A stretch of 46,053 nucleotides of DNA from Planctomycetota bacterium (GTDB taxonomy: Bacteria; Planctomycetota; Planctomycetia; Pirellulales; Pirellulaceae), in NCBI GenBank assembly GCA_029259935.1, contig JAJDEH010000286.1, positions 1 to 46,053 on the forward strand, written 5' to 3'. The notes beneath the pieces are model-generated. The model worked only from the letters and a program-made list of their open reading frames with translations. It had not been told where the DNA came from and ran no database searches. Of this stretch, positions 8,599 through 17,289 are shown piece after piece. Numbering within the stretch: the first letter of the stretch is position 1; each line of letters opens with the position of its first letter. Position numbers and translations under genes: made by a program.

Positions 8599-11500
8599 TC
8601 ATTCGCCTGACTTGATCGGTGGGACAATTGCTCGTGATGTCCGGTCGTCGACCCGGAAGTGGCCGAGTGGCTTTTCGTTCGCGTCGGTGATAAGCCAGAC
8701 CGCACCGGGTCGCGTTTGTTGCCGACGCCGCTTACTGGGCGCGATGTCGGCATAGAACTTGGGAGCGCCCTCGCGAGTCATCCAGAACAATTTGACCGGC
8801 GCGTCCGACTTGTTGATGAAGACCACGTCGAATGGTTTGCCGTCGGGCTTGGACGGTGGCGTGGGCTTGTCCGCTTGAGGTTGCCATGCCAATTTGGGCA
8901 GCGAGTCGTCGCTGGGCGGCGGCTTCGGCGCGAATTTCTTCGGCGCGAGGGCGCGAAGTTCGGCCAGCTTCGCGGCGTGCTGCTCGTTGGCGGCTAAGTT
9001 AGTCCACTCATGGGGATCTGACTCAATGTCGTACAACTCTTCGTCACCTTTGGCGTAGTGAATGTACCGCCACCGCTCGGCGCTCAGGCCAAAGCTGCCC
9101 GGGTCGCTAAGGTGGGTGACGGATGCGTGCGGCCACTCGCTTGAGGGATCGCGCAGCAACGGAACCAGGCTCGGTCCGTCGTGATGCGCTTGGTCGGGCA
9201 GTCCGCAGAGTTCAAGCAGTGTTGGATACAGGCTCAACAAGTTGACGGGCCGCGAACACTTGGACGGGACCGTTCCAGATGGAAGCCCGGGGGCCTGTTT
9301 GGGAACACGCACGATCAGCGGAACCCGCGTGCAAGCTCGCCAAGCGGTGTACTTCTGCCAGTGCTGCTTCTCGCCCAAGTGCCAACCGTGGTCAGACCAC
9401 AGGACGACAAGGGTGTTGTTTGCGTGCGGGCTTTTTTCCAACGCGTCCAGCACACGTCCTAGCATGGCGTCACCAAAATGAATGGACGCGAGATAGCCCT
9501 GGATCCCCTGTTTCCATTGCTTTTGCTTTCGAATGTGAGCGAAGTATCGATTCGGACCGCGACGCTTGCCGCCGGGCGGTAGATCATCTAGATCGTCTTC
9601 CTTGTAACCGGGCGGAAGTTGAATGGTTTCCAGCGGAAACGGCTTAAAGTATTTTTTGGGAACAAACCACGGTTCATGCGGACGGTAGATTCCACAAGCC
9701 AGGAAAAAAGGCTTGTCGCGTTCGATGGCCAGTTGCTCGGAGACCCACTTAGTGACGAGATAGTCGCCTCCATATTCCTCGTCGGTCGCGTCGAGCGGCC
9801 CCCAATCCGTTTCGACGTACTGCCAAGGTCCGCCACGAGGCAGGCTGAGCGGTCGCTTCTCGGGATACAAAGTGCGTGGAAACGGGTTTTCGGATTTCGC
9901 TTCTGGGAAGTACTCATCCCACGAAGGCGCATCGATGAAGTAGTGCAACATCTTGCCCGAACCGGACGAGTGATAGCCATGCCGAGAGAAGGTCTTCGGC
10001 AAGATTTCCGCGTCCGGCAGCACTTCGCGCATTTTCTGCCGGTTGTCGTAGAGGCCCGATCGATGGGGCGAGCGGCCCGTGAAGATGGCGGTCCGCGAAG
10101 GATTGCAGGCGGCACCCGGACAGTGGGCGTTGGTGAACAACACACCCGACTTGGCCAGCCGGTCCAGATTCGGCGTCAAGGTCTGGGGATGGCCACCCAT
10201 GCAGCCGATCCAATCATTCAGGTCGTCCATGGCAATGAACAGGACATTCGGCGCATCTGCAGGCGCGGCGCGAACGAAACGAGGGTCGCTCGACGCAACT
10301 AATTCCGCTTTCAGCTTCTTGGCCAGCTCTGTGCGGGCGGCTGCGTAGTCGGGCAAATTAGCCACGTTGTGAAGCTGATGCGGGTCCTTTTTCAAGTCAT
10401 ACAGCTCCGCCTCCGGTCGTGGGCCAAAAGCTTGAGCGCAGCGCGACTTCAACTCGGTATCTCCCTGGTTGCGCAGCATGTACTGCTTTGACGGAGACGG
10501 ATCGATGTTGAAGGAGAAGGCTTCGGAGCCCGATGGCCAATGCCTTTTCGAAAAGTCATATTCGGGTGGCGATCCCGCTCCGCGACCGGTGGGCCAAGTG
10601 GCTGGTTCGAAGTTTTGTATGTAGAGGTAATCGCTGGTACGGATCGCCCGACTTGGGTTGTCAAATACATGCCGCTCCATGCCGATGAGCACATGGTCTC
10701 GAGACGGCTGGACAGTGCCCGATTTGGTCGAGCGTAGTATTGGCAACAGGCTGTGGCCGGTCATTTCATCAGGCCGCCGCAAACCGGCCGCTTCGAGAAA
10801 CGTAGGGGCCAGGTCGCAAAGGCTGACAAAGTCCGCGATTGTCCGCCCGCCTTGGATCTTGTCACCCCAGCGGATAACCAGTGGTACGCGCGTTCCGGTG
10901 TCGTACAGGGTGGCTTTGCAGCGTGGGAACGGCATGCCGTTGTCGCCACTCATCACGACAATCGTATTGTCCAGTTCGCCCGCCTGTTCCAGCCGCTTGA
11001 TCATCTTCGCGGCGTCGCTGTCGAATTGCTGTATTCGTTCGTAGTAGTCGCAAAGATCCACGCGGACGGATGGATGATCCGGCAAACAGGTTGGAACTTT
11101 GACGTCACCGGGTTTTAGTCCCGCCCTCTCGCCGGTTCCATGGATGTAGGGACGATGCGGTTCGCCCGCGCCGTACCAAAAACAAAAGGGCTCGTCCGCC
11201 TTCCGCTTTGCAAGGAACTCGGTGAAAGACTTAAACCGAGGACCGAACGGATCATTGCCGCGATATACATGCTTGCTCGGACCCGCCCCTTTACGGGAAA
11301 AGCCAATTTGGTAACCGATACTTCGCAGCATTTCCGGATAGACATCGACATCCTTGGCCAGGGAACCGCCAAGGTTGGCGGCCTCTTTCAGCCTCCAATG
11401 CCATTGCCCCGTCACGATCGCCATGCGGCTGGGCGTGCAAGAAGGAGAAGAGACGAATGCGTTTTCCAGCAGCACACCCTCCCGCGCAAGCCGATCGAAA

Positions 11501-11664
11501 GCAGGCGTCTTCACGACAGGATCGCCCAAAGCGCCGGCATGCGGCCAGGACCAATCGTCTCCCATCAGAAACAAAATATTGGGCCGAGCTTCTTCCTTCG
11601 ATTCGGCCGAATGGGCTACTACCGTTAGACAGAGTAGAGTGATTAACGCCAGAAATCTTGTCAT
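8599..11664 (-). CDS. Two-domain sulfatase with C-terminal VHL-beta-like domain
   Basis: A 1021-residue exported protein. After a signal peptide come two complete sulfatase domains. Domain 1 (about 26-455, SGSH-like) has the formylglycine motif C76-T-P-S-R. Domain 2 (about 470-920, iduronate-2-sulfatase-like) has C520-N-P-S-R. Both have metal-binding DD near their N-terminus and late Asp-rich motifs (SGDNGMPF, WSDHGWHLGEKQHW). Residues about 945-1013 (VFINKSDAPVKLFWMTREG, later GAVWLITD and LGHFRVDD) resemble the beta domain of the von Hippel-Lindau protein. The start at 11664 is chosen because its ATG overlaps the upstream stop as ATGA and has GGGGA before it; a GTG start at 11676 is possible. 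It is the second gene of a sulfatase operon. It probably desulfates sulfated polysaccharides outside the cytoplasm. Confidence 0.9.
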   Translation of the reverse strand: MTRFLALITLLCLTVVAHSAESKEEARPNILFLMGDDWSWPHAGALGDPVVKTPAFDRLAREGVLLENAFVSSPSCTPSRMAIVTGQWHWRLKEAANLGGSLAKDVDVYPEMLRSIGYQIGFSRKGAGPSKHVYRGNDPFGPRFKSFTEFLAKRKADEPFCFWYGAGEPHRPYIHGTGERAGLKPGDVKVPTCLPDHPSVRVDLCDYYERIQQFDSDAAKMIKRLEQAGELDNTIVVMSGDNGMPFPRCKATLYDTGTRVPLVIRWGDKIQGGRTIADFVSLCDLAPTFLEAAGLRRPDEMTGHSLLPILRSTKSGTVQPSRDHVLIGMERHVFDNPSRAIRTSDYLYIQNFEPATWPTGRGAGSPPEYDFSKRHWPSGSEAFSFNIDPSPSKQYMLRNQGDTELKSRCAQAFGPRPEAELYDLKKDPHQLHNVANLPDYAAARTELAKKLKAELVASSDPRFVRAAPADAPNVLFIAMDDLNDWIGCMGGHPQTLTPNLDRLAKSGVLFTNAHCPGAACNPSRTAIFTGRSPHRSGLYDNRQKMREVLPDAEILPKTFSRHGYHSSGSGKMLHYFIDAPSWDEYFPEAKSENPFPRTLYPEKRPLSLPRGGPWQYVETDWGPLDATDEEYGGDYLVTKWVSEQLAIERDKPFFLACGIYRPHEPWFVPKKYFKPFPLETIQLPPGYKEDDLDDLPPGGKRRGPNRYFAHIRKQKQWKQGIQGYLASIHFGDAMLGRVLDALEKSPHANNTLVVLWSDHGWHLGEKQHWQKYTAWRACTRVPLIVRVPKQAPGLPSGTVPSKCSRPVNLLSLYPTLLELCGLPDQAHHDGPSLVPLLRDPSSEWPHASVTHLSDPGSFGLSAERWRYIHYAKGDEELYDIESDPHEWTNLAANEQHAAKLAELRALAPKKFAPKPPPSDDSLPKLAWQPQADKPTPPSKPDGKPFDVVFINKSDAPVKLFWMTREGAPKFYADIAPSKRRRQQTRPGAVWLITDANEKPLGHFRVDDRTSRAIVPPIKSGE

Positions 11665-13244
11665 CGTTTTCCCCACCGCTTTTCTTGAATTGTGTCGAAC
11701 CGAACTTCGGTGTCGTTACTGCTCTTCTGGCCAGCGCGACTTGTGCCGCGTGCGATGACCGCCTTCAATTCCCTGGTCATCCGCCGGGCGATTTCGGGTT
11801 CTTGTTTGGACAAGTCGTTTTGCTCGCCGATGTCGGAGTCAAGATTGTAAAGCTCGGCGATGGTTGGCTTGCCACGTGACTGCTGGAGGTTCCGGCCGCT
11901 CATTTTGAAGACCAATTTCCAGGGGCCATGACGGTAGGCAAACTCGCCATGATTGGAATGGCTCACAAGACTCGTACGCCGAACACCGTCCTCTTTTTCG
12001 AGAATAGATGGCAGAAAACTGATGCTGTCTTCGGCGCCATCTTTCGGCAAGTCGGCTCCGACAAGTTCGGTGCAGGTAGCGAAAATGTCGGTGAGCGAGA
12101 CCATTTGGCTGCTGCTCTTGCCAGCCGGAACTCGCTTTGGCCAGCGGACGACAAGCGGAACGCGATGCCCCCCTTCCCAGATGTCGCCTTTATGCCCGCG
12201 ATAAGGTCCGCTTGGCATGTGACCCGCCTCGACCAGTTTCTCCCAGCCGGTGTAATGCGAGTGTCCGTTGTCGGCCGTGAAGATCACGATCGTATTGTCG
12301 GCGATGCCCGCGTCGTCGATCGCTTTGACGATTTGCCCGGCCGACCAATCCGTCTCCATGACAAAGTCGGCAATGGGAGCAATGCCACTCTTGCCTTGAA
12401 ATTCTTTCGATGGCACTACGGGCTCGTGGGGCGAGGTCATCGAGAAGTACAAAAGGAACGGAGCGTCCTGCTTCGCGCGGTCATGGATCTGCTGAACGGC
12501 TCGCCGCGTGATTTCAGGCAGGATTTTTTGAAGACGCCAGCCTGGAGCGGTCGGCGCGCCGACAAAGCCTCGGGGCAAGACAACGCCTTCACTGGGATCG
12601 AGTTCGTAACGTTCGGTGGGCTGAATCGCGACGCGATCGTTTTCCATGAAAGTGAAGGGCGGCAAGTTAGGCAGGTCGACGCCGAAGTAATAGTCGAATC
12701 CTCGCTCGGTCGGACCGCCGCGGATGGGCTTGGTGAAATCCCAAGTGAGTGTCTTTTGCCCGTTACGGACGTCGGTCATGCGGCTTGGCTGCGGTCCGGG
12801 CCAGTGCCAGCCCAAATGCCATTTGCCAATGCAGGTGGTTTGATAACCGTGCTTCCCAAGGACTCCTGCCAAAGTGGGCCGATCCTGGGCGATCAGCGGC
12901 GGTTCGTAGGCGGCAATCACCCATTCTTGGAGCGGTGTTCGCCAAGAATAACGTCCCGTCAGCAAACCGTATCGCGTGGGCGAACAAACGGCCGACGGAC
13001 TGTGTGCGTCAGTAAAGCTGATTCCTTGACGAACCAAGCGATCAAGATGCGGCGTGGCAATCTTGTTGTCGGGATAGTGGGCCTGAATATCCCCGACGCC
13101 AAAGTCGTCGGCCAAAATAATCACGATGTTCGGACGGTCGTTTGCCGCGATCGCGAAATTCACACTGGCAATCGCGACTGCAAGCAAAAGTAATATTCTC
13201 GAGTTATGCAACGTTCGCTCCAAAAAACTGGGGTAATCGATCAT
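11661..13244 (-). CDS. Secreted arylsulfatase (formylglycine type)
   Basis: A sulfatase of about 527 residues. The N-terminal hydrophobic segment (about 16-34) ends in a signal-peptidase-like site before NDRPNIVIILADD. The catalytic motif is C87-S-P-T-R, where Cys is converted to formylglycine by the FGE enzyme. IGKWHLG and TADNGHSHYTGW are further family marks. The start is uncertain: the frame opens at 13283, the ATG at 13244 gives a more normal signal-peptide position, and neither has a clear ribosome-binding site. The stop overlaps the next sulfatase start (ATGA), so the pair is translationally coupled. The substrate is unknown, probably a sulfated glycan. Confidence 0.9.
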   Translation of the reverse strand: MIDYPSFLERTLHNSRILLLLAVAIASVNFAIAANDRPNIVIILADDFGVGDIQAHYPDNKIATPHLDRLVRQGISFTDAHSPSAVCSPTRYGLLTGRYSWRTPLQEWVIAAYEPPLIAQDRPTLAGVLGKHGYQTTCIGKWHLGWHWPGPQPSRMTDVRNGQKTLTWDFTKPIRGGPTERGFDYYFGVDLPNLPPFTFMENDRVAIQPTERYELDPSEGVVLPRGFVGAPTAPGWRLQKILPEITRRAVQQIHDRAKQDAPFLLYFSMTSPHEPVVPSKEFQGKSGIAPIADFVMETDWSAGQIVKAIDDAGIADNTIVIFTADNGHSHYTGWEKLVEAGHMPSGPYRGHKGDIWEGGHRVPLVVRWPKRVPAGKSSSQMVSLTDIFATCTELVGADLPKDGAEDSISFLPSILEKEDGVRRTSLVSHSNHGEFAYRHGPWKLVFKMSGRNLQQSRGKPTIAELYNLDSDIGEQNDLSKQEPEIARRMTRELKAVIARGTSRAGQKSSNDTEVRFDTIQEKRWGKR

Positions 13245-13342
13245 GGGATTTCGAAGTCTATCATGCTTGCCACGGCCTTGCATTTCATTGTGGGTCCGGC
13301 ATCAGGGCCACGCCGTGCTTCAATCCGCGCAAGTAGCGTGCC

Positions 13343-13395
13343 GTGCTTGCACGCACTGATAGTGCCGGTTTCAAGTGGAAAGTGCGTGCAAGCAC
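13343..13395. repeat. 15-bp perfect inverted repeat in divergent intergenic region
   Basis: GTGCTTGCACGCACT (13343-13357) is repeated in inverted form at 13381-13395, with 23 bp between. It lies in the roughly 330-bp space between the divergent sulfatase and small membrane protein genes. The direct motif CCGTGCTT also occurs twice nearby (about 13312 and 13342). It could be a REP-like palindrome or an operator. I see no gene in 13245-13578. Confidence 0.6.
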
Positions 13396-13578
13396 CCGGC
13401 ATCACTGGTGGACAGCGCGATTTTGCCTAAGAAATCTTGTAAGAAAGCGTCCAACGGTGCGTCATATTACAAGCAGCCCGTGGGTATTAAATCGCACGGA
13501 CTCGGGAGGGGGCACCAGTCCATAATCTCCCCAACACGTTGGATTCAAGGAAGAGAATTCAAATCATGGAGGATTGCC

Positions 13579-13797
13579 ATGTGCCAGGCAGCAGGTCGAG
13601 TTGTTTTTGTGGTCCTGCTGGGACTGTGGGGGATTGGAAGGCGGCGACAAAAAGAAGTGCGGGGCACGAGCCGCCAGGCCAATACCATGATTCGGGGCAC
13701 AGGCAACTTTGTGCAAGACCTGCGTGGGGGAGTCCGGTCGCTGGGTGACGAAATCGAACTGCTGGGCAGCCAAATTATTTCCCCTATTCAACAGTAG
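13579..13797 (+). CDS. Small membrane protein, unknown function
   Basis: A 72-residue product. Residues 8-19 (VVFVVLLGLWGI) are a short hydrophobic segment, followed by a basic RRR cluster and a polar, possibly amphipathic tail. The frame is open further upstream to 13375, but the ATG at 13579 has GGAGG spaced 6-7 nt away, the best start. It ends 15 bp before the lipase lipoprotein gene, so the two are likely co-transcribed. I do not recognise the family. Confidence 0.6.
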   Translation: MCQAAGRVVFVVLLGLWGIGRRRQKEVRGTSRQANTMIRGTGNFVQDLRGGVRSLGDEIELLGSQIISPIQQ

Positions 13798-13812
13798 GAA
13801 CGAATTCGCATC

Positions 13813-15336
13813 ATGCCTTTTGTGTTTCCAAAACATGCGGCGTTGTTAGCGACCGCTGTTTTGTTTCTGAGCAGTTTGGCGCTTGGCGGCTGTGCGCGAA
13901 CTCCCAAGCAGCCGCAACTCGGCCGCATATACGACCGCGCGGCGAAAAGTCCGGACTACTTGCGAAACCCCGTGATCGTGATTCCCGGACTGTTGGGGTC
14001 ACGTTTGGTGGACGACAAGACGGGCCAAGTCGCCTGGGGCGTGATCGATTGGGGTGAGACTGATCCACGCAAACCGGCGGGGGCGCGGCTGATTGGCTTG
14101 CCGATGGTCGAAGGCGTGCCGCTGGCGGATCTCCATGACGCCGTGCGCAGCGACGGGGCACTCGACCGCGTGGACGTCAATCTGTTTGGCATTCCGATTC
14201 ATGTGAAGGAGTACGCGCAAATCCTCGCCGCCCTGGGTGTCGGTGGCTATCGCGACCCGCAGCTTGCCGGAACGGGGCCGGTCGATTACGGCAACGAACA
14301 CTTCACTTGCTTTCAATTCGATTACGATTGGCGGCGGGACGTTTCCGAAAACTCGCGACAGCTACACCAGTTCATTCTCGAAAAACGCGCCTTCATTCAA
14401 GAGGAGTACCGACGGAGGTGGGGAATCGAGCAGGCCGACATACGGTTCGACATCGTCACGCATTCGATGGGCGGGCTGCTGACTCGTTACTATTTGAGAT
14501 ATGGTCCCCAGCAGTTGCCCGAGGATGGTTCGTTGCCCGAGCTTGACTGGTCGGGAGGCCAGCATGTAGAACGCGCGATCTTCATCGGCACGCCCAACGC
14601 CGGTTCAGCGACCGCGATCACCGACCTGATTCACGGCACGAAGCTGGGGCCGTTCGTCCCCAGCCCACCGCCGGCGGTCGGCGCGACCATGCCGTCGGTC
14701 TATCAACTGCTGCCCCGCTCGCGGCATGGTGCCCTGGTGGATGCCGCCGACCATCGCCGCAAGCTTGATATCTTCGATCCCCAATTGTGGCGGCAGATGG
14801 GCTGGTCGTTGGCGGATCCCAAGCAGGATGACGTGCTGAAGATGCTGTTGCCCAACGTACCTGATCGCGACACGCGCCTGCGGATCGCCTTGGACCATCA
14901 ACGCAAGTGTCTGCTGCGAGCTCGCCAATTTCACGCGTCGCTCGACATTCCGTCGACACCGCCCCCGGGCCTGTCGATGTATCTGTTTGCCGGAGACGCG
15001 ATCGAAACTGCTGCCGTCGTCGCCGTCGATTTGGAAACAGGCAAGATCAAGGTGGTTGGAAAAGCGCCCGGCGACCGGGTTGTCGCGCGCGCGAGTGCCG
15101 TGATGGACGAACGCACCGGCAGCGATCGAGTTTCACGGCTGATTTCGCCCATCCGGTGGACGAACACGGTGTTTCTGCGTACCGATCATCTTGAATTGAC
15201 CCGCGATCCGATTTTTACCGACAACGTCTTGTCGCTGCTTCTCGAATCGCCAAGTTACCGCTTTCCGCCATATCCCCGTCCGGACGAAATGCGGCCAGAG
15301 CCGATTCCGCCCCCGGCGCTGAGTGGTCCACGATGA
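13813..15336 (+). CDS. LCAT-family lipase/acyltransferase, predicted lipoprotein
   Basis: A 507-residue alpha/beta-hydrolase. The N-terminus is a lipoprotein signal peptide with lipobox LALGGC, so the mature protein should be lipid-anchored at Cys27. The oxyanion region VIVIPGLLGSRL is at about residues 53-65, as in lecithin:cholesterol acyltransferases. The nucleophile Ser218 sits in THSMGGLLTRYY, and FIGTPNAGS follows. The candidate catalytic His is in the C-terminal RTDHLEL stretch. Family members hydrolyse or transfer acyl chains of phospholipids; the substrate here is not known. It is convergent with the Crp/Fnr gene, with 36 bp between stops. Confidence 0.85.
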   Translation: MPFVFPKHAALLATAVLFLSSLALGGCARTPKQPQLGRIYDRAAKSPDYLRNPVIVIPGLLGSRLVDDKTGQVAWGVIDWGETDPRKPAGARLIGLPMVEGVPLADLHDAVRSDGALDRVDVNLFGIPIHVKEYAQILAALGVGGYRDPQLAGTGPVDYGNEHFTCFQFDYDWRRDVSENSRQLHQFILEKRAFIQEEYRRRWGIEQADIRFDIVTHSMGGLLTRYYLRYGPQQLPEDGSLPELDWSGGQHVERAIFIGTPNAGSATAITDLIHGTKLGPFVPSPPPAVGATMPSVYQLLPRSRHGALVDAADHRRKLDIFDPQLWRQMGWSLADPKQDDVLKMLLPNVPDRDTRLRIALDHQRKCLLRARQFHASLDIPSTPPPGLSMYLFAGDAIETAAVVAVDLETGKIKVVGKAPGDRVVARASAVMDERTGSDRVSRLISPIRWTNTVFLRTDHLELTRDPIFTDNVLSLLLESPSYRFPPYPRPDEMRPEPIPPPALSGPR

Positions 15337-15372
15337 CTGGGATGTCCAAGGACTGATTGCGGCAACGCCACG

Positions 15373-16077
15373 TTACGCGTCTCCAAGCATTGGCACCTGC
15401 ACGTTCTTGGCCAGCCGCTCGATGTCGGTAACGATGATTTCCTGACGCGCGCGCCATACACTGCCTTCGTTCTGCAACTGGCCAAGCGTGATGCTGACTG
15501 TCTCTCGCGTGCAACCGATCAGCTTGGCCAAGTCGTGATGCGAAATGCGGATGTCCAGAGCTGTCCCGCGGTCGCAGGGGCGTCCGTATCGATCCGCCAT
15601 ATCCAACAGCAGATGGACCAGCCGCTCGCGGTTCGACAGAAACATCAAATTGGCGAGCCGTCGTTCGATATGTGCAAGCCGAAACGCAATCAGTTTCGCC
15701 ACACCCAGGGAGACGTCTGGATGCTCGTTCATCAATTCCCGCACGGCTCCGGCGGGAATATATACCACGGTTGATCGCTCCATGGCTTCGGCATACTCGT
15801 CTCGATGGCCGCTACGAAAAACGGCCATCTGGCCAAACAACTCGCCCTGCTCGATCAGCGTAAGAATCGTCTCCTTGCCTTGGACGGTAACGTTGCAAAC
15901 CTTGACTCGGCCCTCGTCCAACAACAACACGTCCTCTGCCTGATCGCTGGGCAAATAGACCGCGCTTCTGGCGTTGTGCTGCCGCACCTGACATTTCGAC
16001 TCGATGCGTTGAAGCCGATCATCATCCAGACGCTGGAACAGTTCGCAGTTTTTCAAATACGAAAACCGATCCGACAT
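15373..16077 (-). CDS. Crp/Fnr-family transcriptional regulator
   Basis: A 234-residue regulator. Residues about 15-125 form the cyclic-nucleotide-binding-type beta-roll (GELFGQMAVFRSGHRDEYAEA), followed by a long dimerisation helix and a winged helix-turn-helix (HHDLAKLIGCTRETVSITLG, about 180-200). The E-T-V-S-x-x-L recognition-helix pattern is typical. There is no N-terminal cluster of cysteines for an FNR-type iron-sulfur centre, although Cys11 and Cys29 are present. Its effector and targets are unknown. The neighbouring genes (lipase, MBL hydrolase) are not obviously regulated by it. Confidence 0.92.
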   Translation of the reverse strand: MSDRFSYLKNCELFQRLDDDRLQRIESKCQVRQHNARSAVYLPSDQAEDVLLLDEGRVKVCNVTVQGKETILTLIEQGELFGQMAVFRSGHRDEYAEAMERSTVVYIPAGAVRELMNEHPDVSLGVAKLIAFRLAHIERRLANLMFLSNRERLVHLLLDMADRYGRPCDRGTALDIRISHHDLAKLIGCTRETVSITLGQLQNEGSVWRARQEIIVTDIERLAKNVQVPMLGDA

Positions 16078-16091
16078 CTGGAACCCTATTC

Positions 16092-16385
16092 ATGGTGTTG
16101 AATCAACCGAGGCCGAGTGCCGATCTGCCGCCGATCGCGAAAGTTTCGCAAGTCAAAGCGATTCAACCAGAGGCGTCACCCGTCGTTAAATTAGGAGACG
16201 GAGACGCTGCCAAGTCCTTACAGGATTTCCAGAGAATGTTGTCCCGCCGAATTCAGAATTCCATGACCTCGAACGCCGGTTGCCAAGCGGTGCCGTCGAC
16301 AAGCCAAAAAGAAGTCGGAAGGCGGTTTTGGGCACGTCGGGATTTGGGCACGTCGGGATCTGCGGGATGTCTAGCAGCCTGTTGA
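16092..16385 (+). CDS. Doubtful hypothetical ORF, ends inside the MITE
   Basis: A 97-residue open frame with no recognisable domain and no ribosome-binding site. It starts 14 bp from the divergent Crp/Fnr start codon and its stop lies in the left terminal repeat of the element at 16372. Its tail is partly created by a 16-bp tandem duplication (16327-16358). It may be chance, or the remnant of a gene cut by the insertion. The stretch 16078-16371 holds nothing else I can name beyond the Crp/Fnr upstream region. Confidence 0.2.
   Translation: MVLNQPRPSADLPPIAKVSQVKAIQPEASPVVKLGDGDAAKSLQDFQRMLSRRIQNSMTSNAGCQAVPSTSQKEVGRRFWARRDLGTSGSAGCLAAC
16327..16358. repeat. Tandem duplication of 16 bp
   Basis: TTTGGGCACGTCGGGA occurs twice head to tail (16327-16342 and 16343-16358), 13 bp before the MITE-like element. 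Confidence 0.85.
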
Positions 16386-16506
16386 AAAACGGAGTTGGGT
16401 GGCTGGGGTCGAACGAAAGTGAGCCCCCAGAACGCGAATTAACGGGGGTTCGCCACGCTCAACCCCAGCCACCCTCTCTAGGTTCGACTTTTTCAACAGG
16501 CTGCTA
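16372..16506. mobile_element. MITE-like element, copy A (135 bp, intact)
   Basis: Perfect 18-bp terminal inverted repeats (TAGCAGCCTGTTGAAAAA at 16372-16389 and its complement at 16489-16506) enclose a second inverted repeat, GGTGGCTGGGG/CCCCAGCCACC. The outermost TA at each end could be a TA target duplication as made by IS630/Tc1-mariner-type transposases (inference). There is no coding capacity. The right end overlaps the last 3 bp of the MBL hydrolase gene and supplies its TAG stop. Confidence 0.8.
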
Positions 16507-17289
16507 ATCCAGCGGAAATTTGCCTTCGGCGATTTCCTTTTCCCACTCGTCCATCAACGGCCAATCCGCGGCGCAAGTGCCGAAATCGGCCATGTGCAGA
16601 TAGCCTTCCAAACGGGCGATCGTCGAGTCCAACCGGTCATTGTCCTTGCGGAAAATTGGGCCATGGCTGGGCAGCAGCCACTGCACGTCGCTGTCACGAA
16701 TCCGCCGCAGCGAAAGAACAAACTGCTTCAGGTCGCTGCCGTGGTGAGCGTCGATCGCGCCCACGCAGCCATCGCGATAAATGTTATCGCCGCTAAACAA
16801 CAAGTCGCCAAATCGAAAAGCGAGTTGCGAATTCGTATGGCCAGGGGTTAGCCAAACCTCCAACTGCAGCTTGCCGACCTTCACGGTGTCGCCGTCGTTG
16901 ATCAAGTTGTCGACGGTTACGGCTGGCATCTCCAAATCGATTCCTTGGGCCGCGATCTCGGCAAATGTCAACAACCGGTCGCCCTTGGCCAGCGGTTCCG
17001 CGGCCAGTGGATGAGCACTGACCGTGGTGCGTAGAGCTTGCTTGGCCCGTGCCAGGCCCTGAATGTGGTCGACGTCGGCGTGCGTGGCGATCAGCGTTTT
17101 GCATTTCGACAGGGGAAAGTCCAATTGTCGAATGAGTTCAATAATCTCATCGACGGTTTCGTCATAGCCAATGTCGATCAGCAACCATTCATCTTCGTCG
17201 AAAACCAGGTAGACATTGCATCCCAAGATGTGTCCGGATTGATGGTTGATTTCGATGACGTTGGGAAAGACGGGCTTTCGTTCAAGCAT
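16504..17289 (-). CDS. MBL-fold metallo-hydrolase
   Basis: A 261-residue beta-lactamase-fold hydrolase, probably cytoplasmic. The metal-binding signature is H70-A-D72-V-D74-H75, with Asp at the second position where the canonical HxHxDH has His. Other ligands are His151 in TPGHTNSQ, Asp168 in FSGDNIY and His209 in LPSHGP. Glyoxalase II and related thioesterases are the nearest functional types, but the substrate is unknown. The ATG at 17289 has AGGA 7-8 nt upstream; the open frame to 17331 would need a TTG start. The stop codon is made by the end of the MITE, so the original C-terminus may have been different. Confidence 0.85.
   Translation of the reverse strand: MLERKPVFPNVIEINHQSGHILGCNVYLVFDEDEWLLIDIGYDETVDEIIELIRQLDFPLSKCKTLIATHADVDHIQGLARAKQALRTTVSAHPLAAEPLAKGDRLLTFAEIAAQGIDLEMPAVTVDNLINDGDTVKVGKLQLEVWLTPGHTNSQLAFRFGDLLFSGDNIYRDGCVGAIDAHHGSDLKQFVLSLRRIRDSDVQWLLPSHGPIFRKDNDRLDSTIARLEGYLHMADFGTCAADWPLMDEWEKEIAEGKFPLD

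Noticed and set aside
11928..13193. 421-codon open frame on the plus strand
   Set aside because: Antisense to the arylsulfatase gene; no family features.
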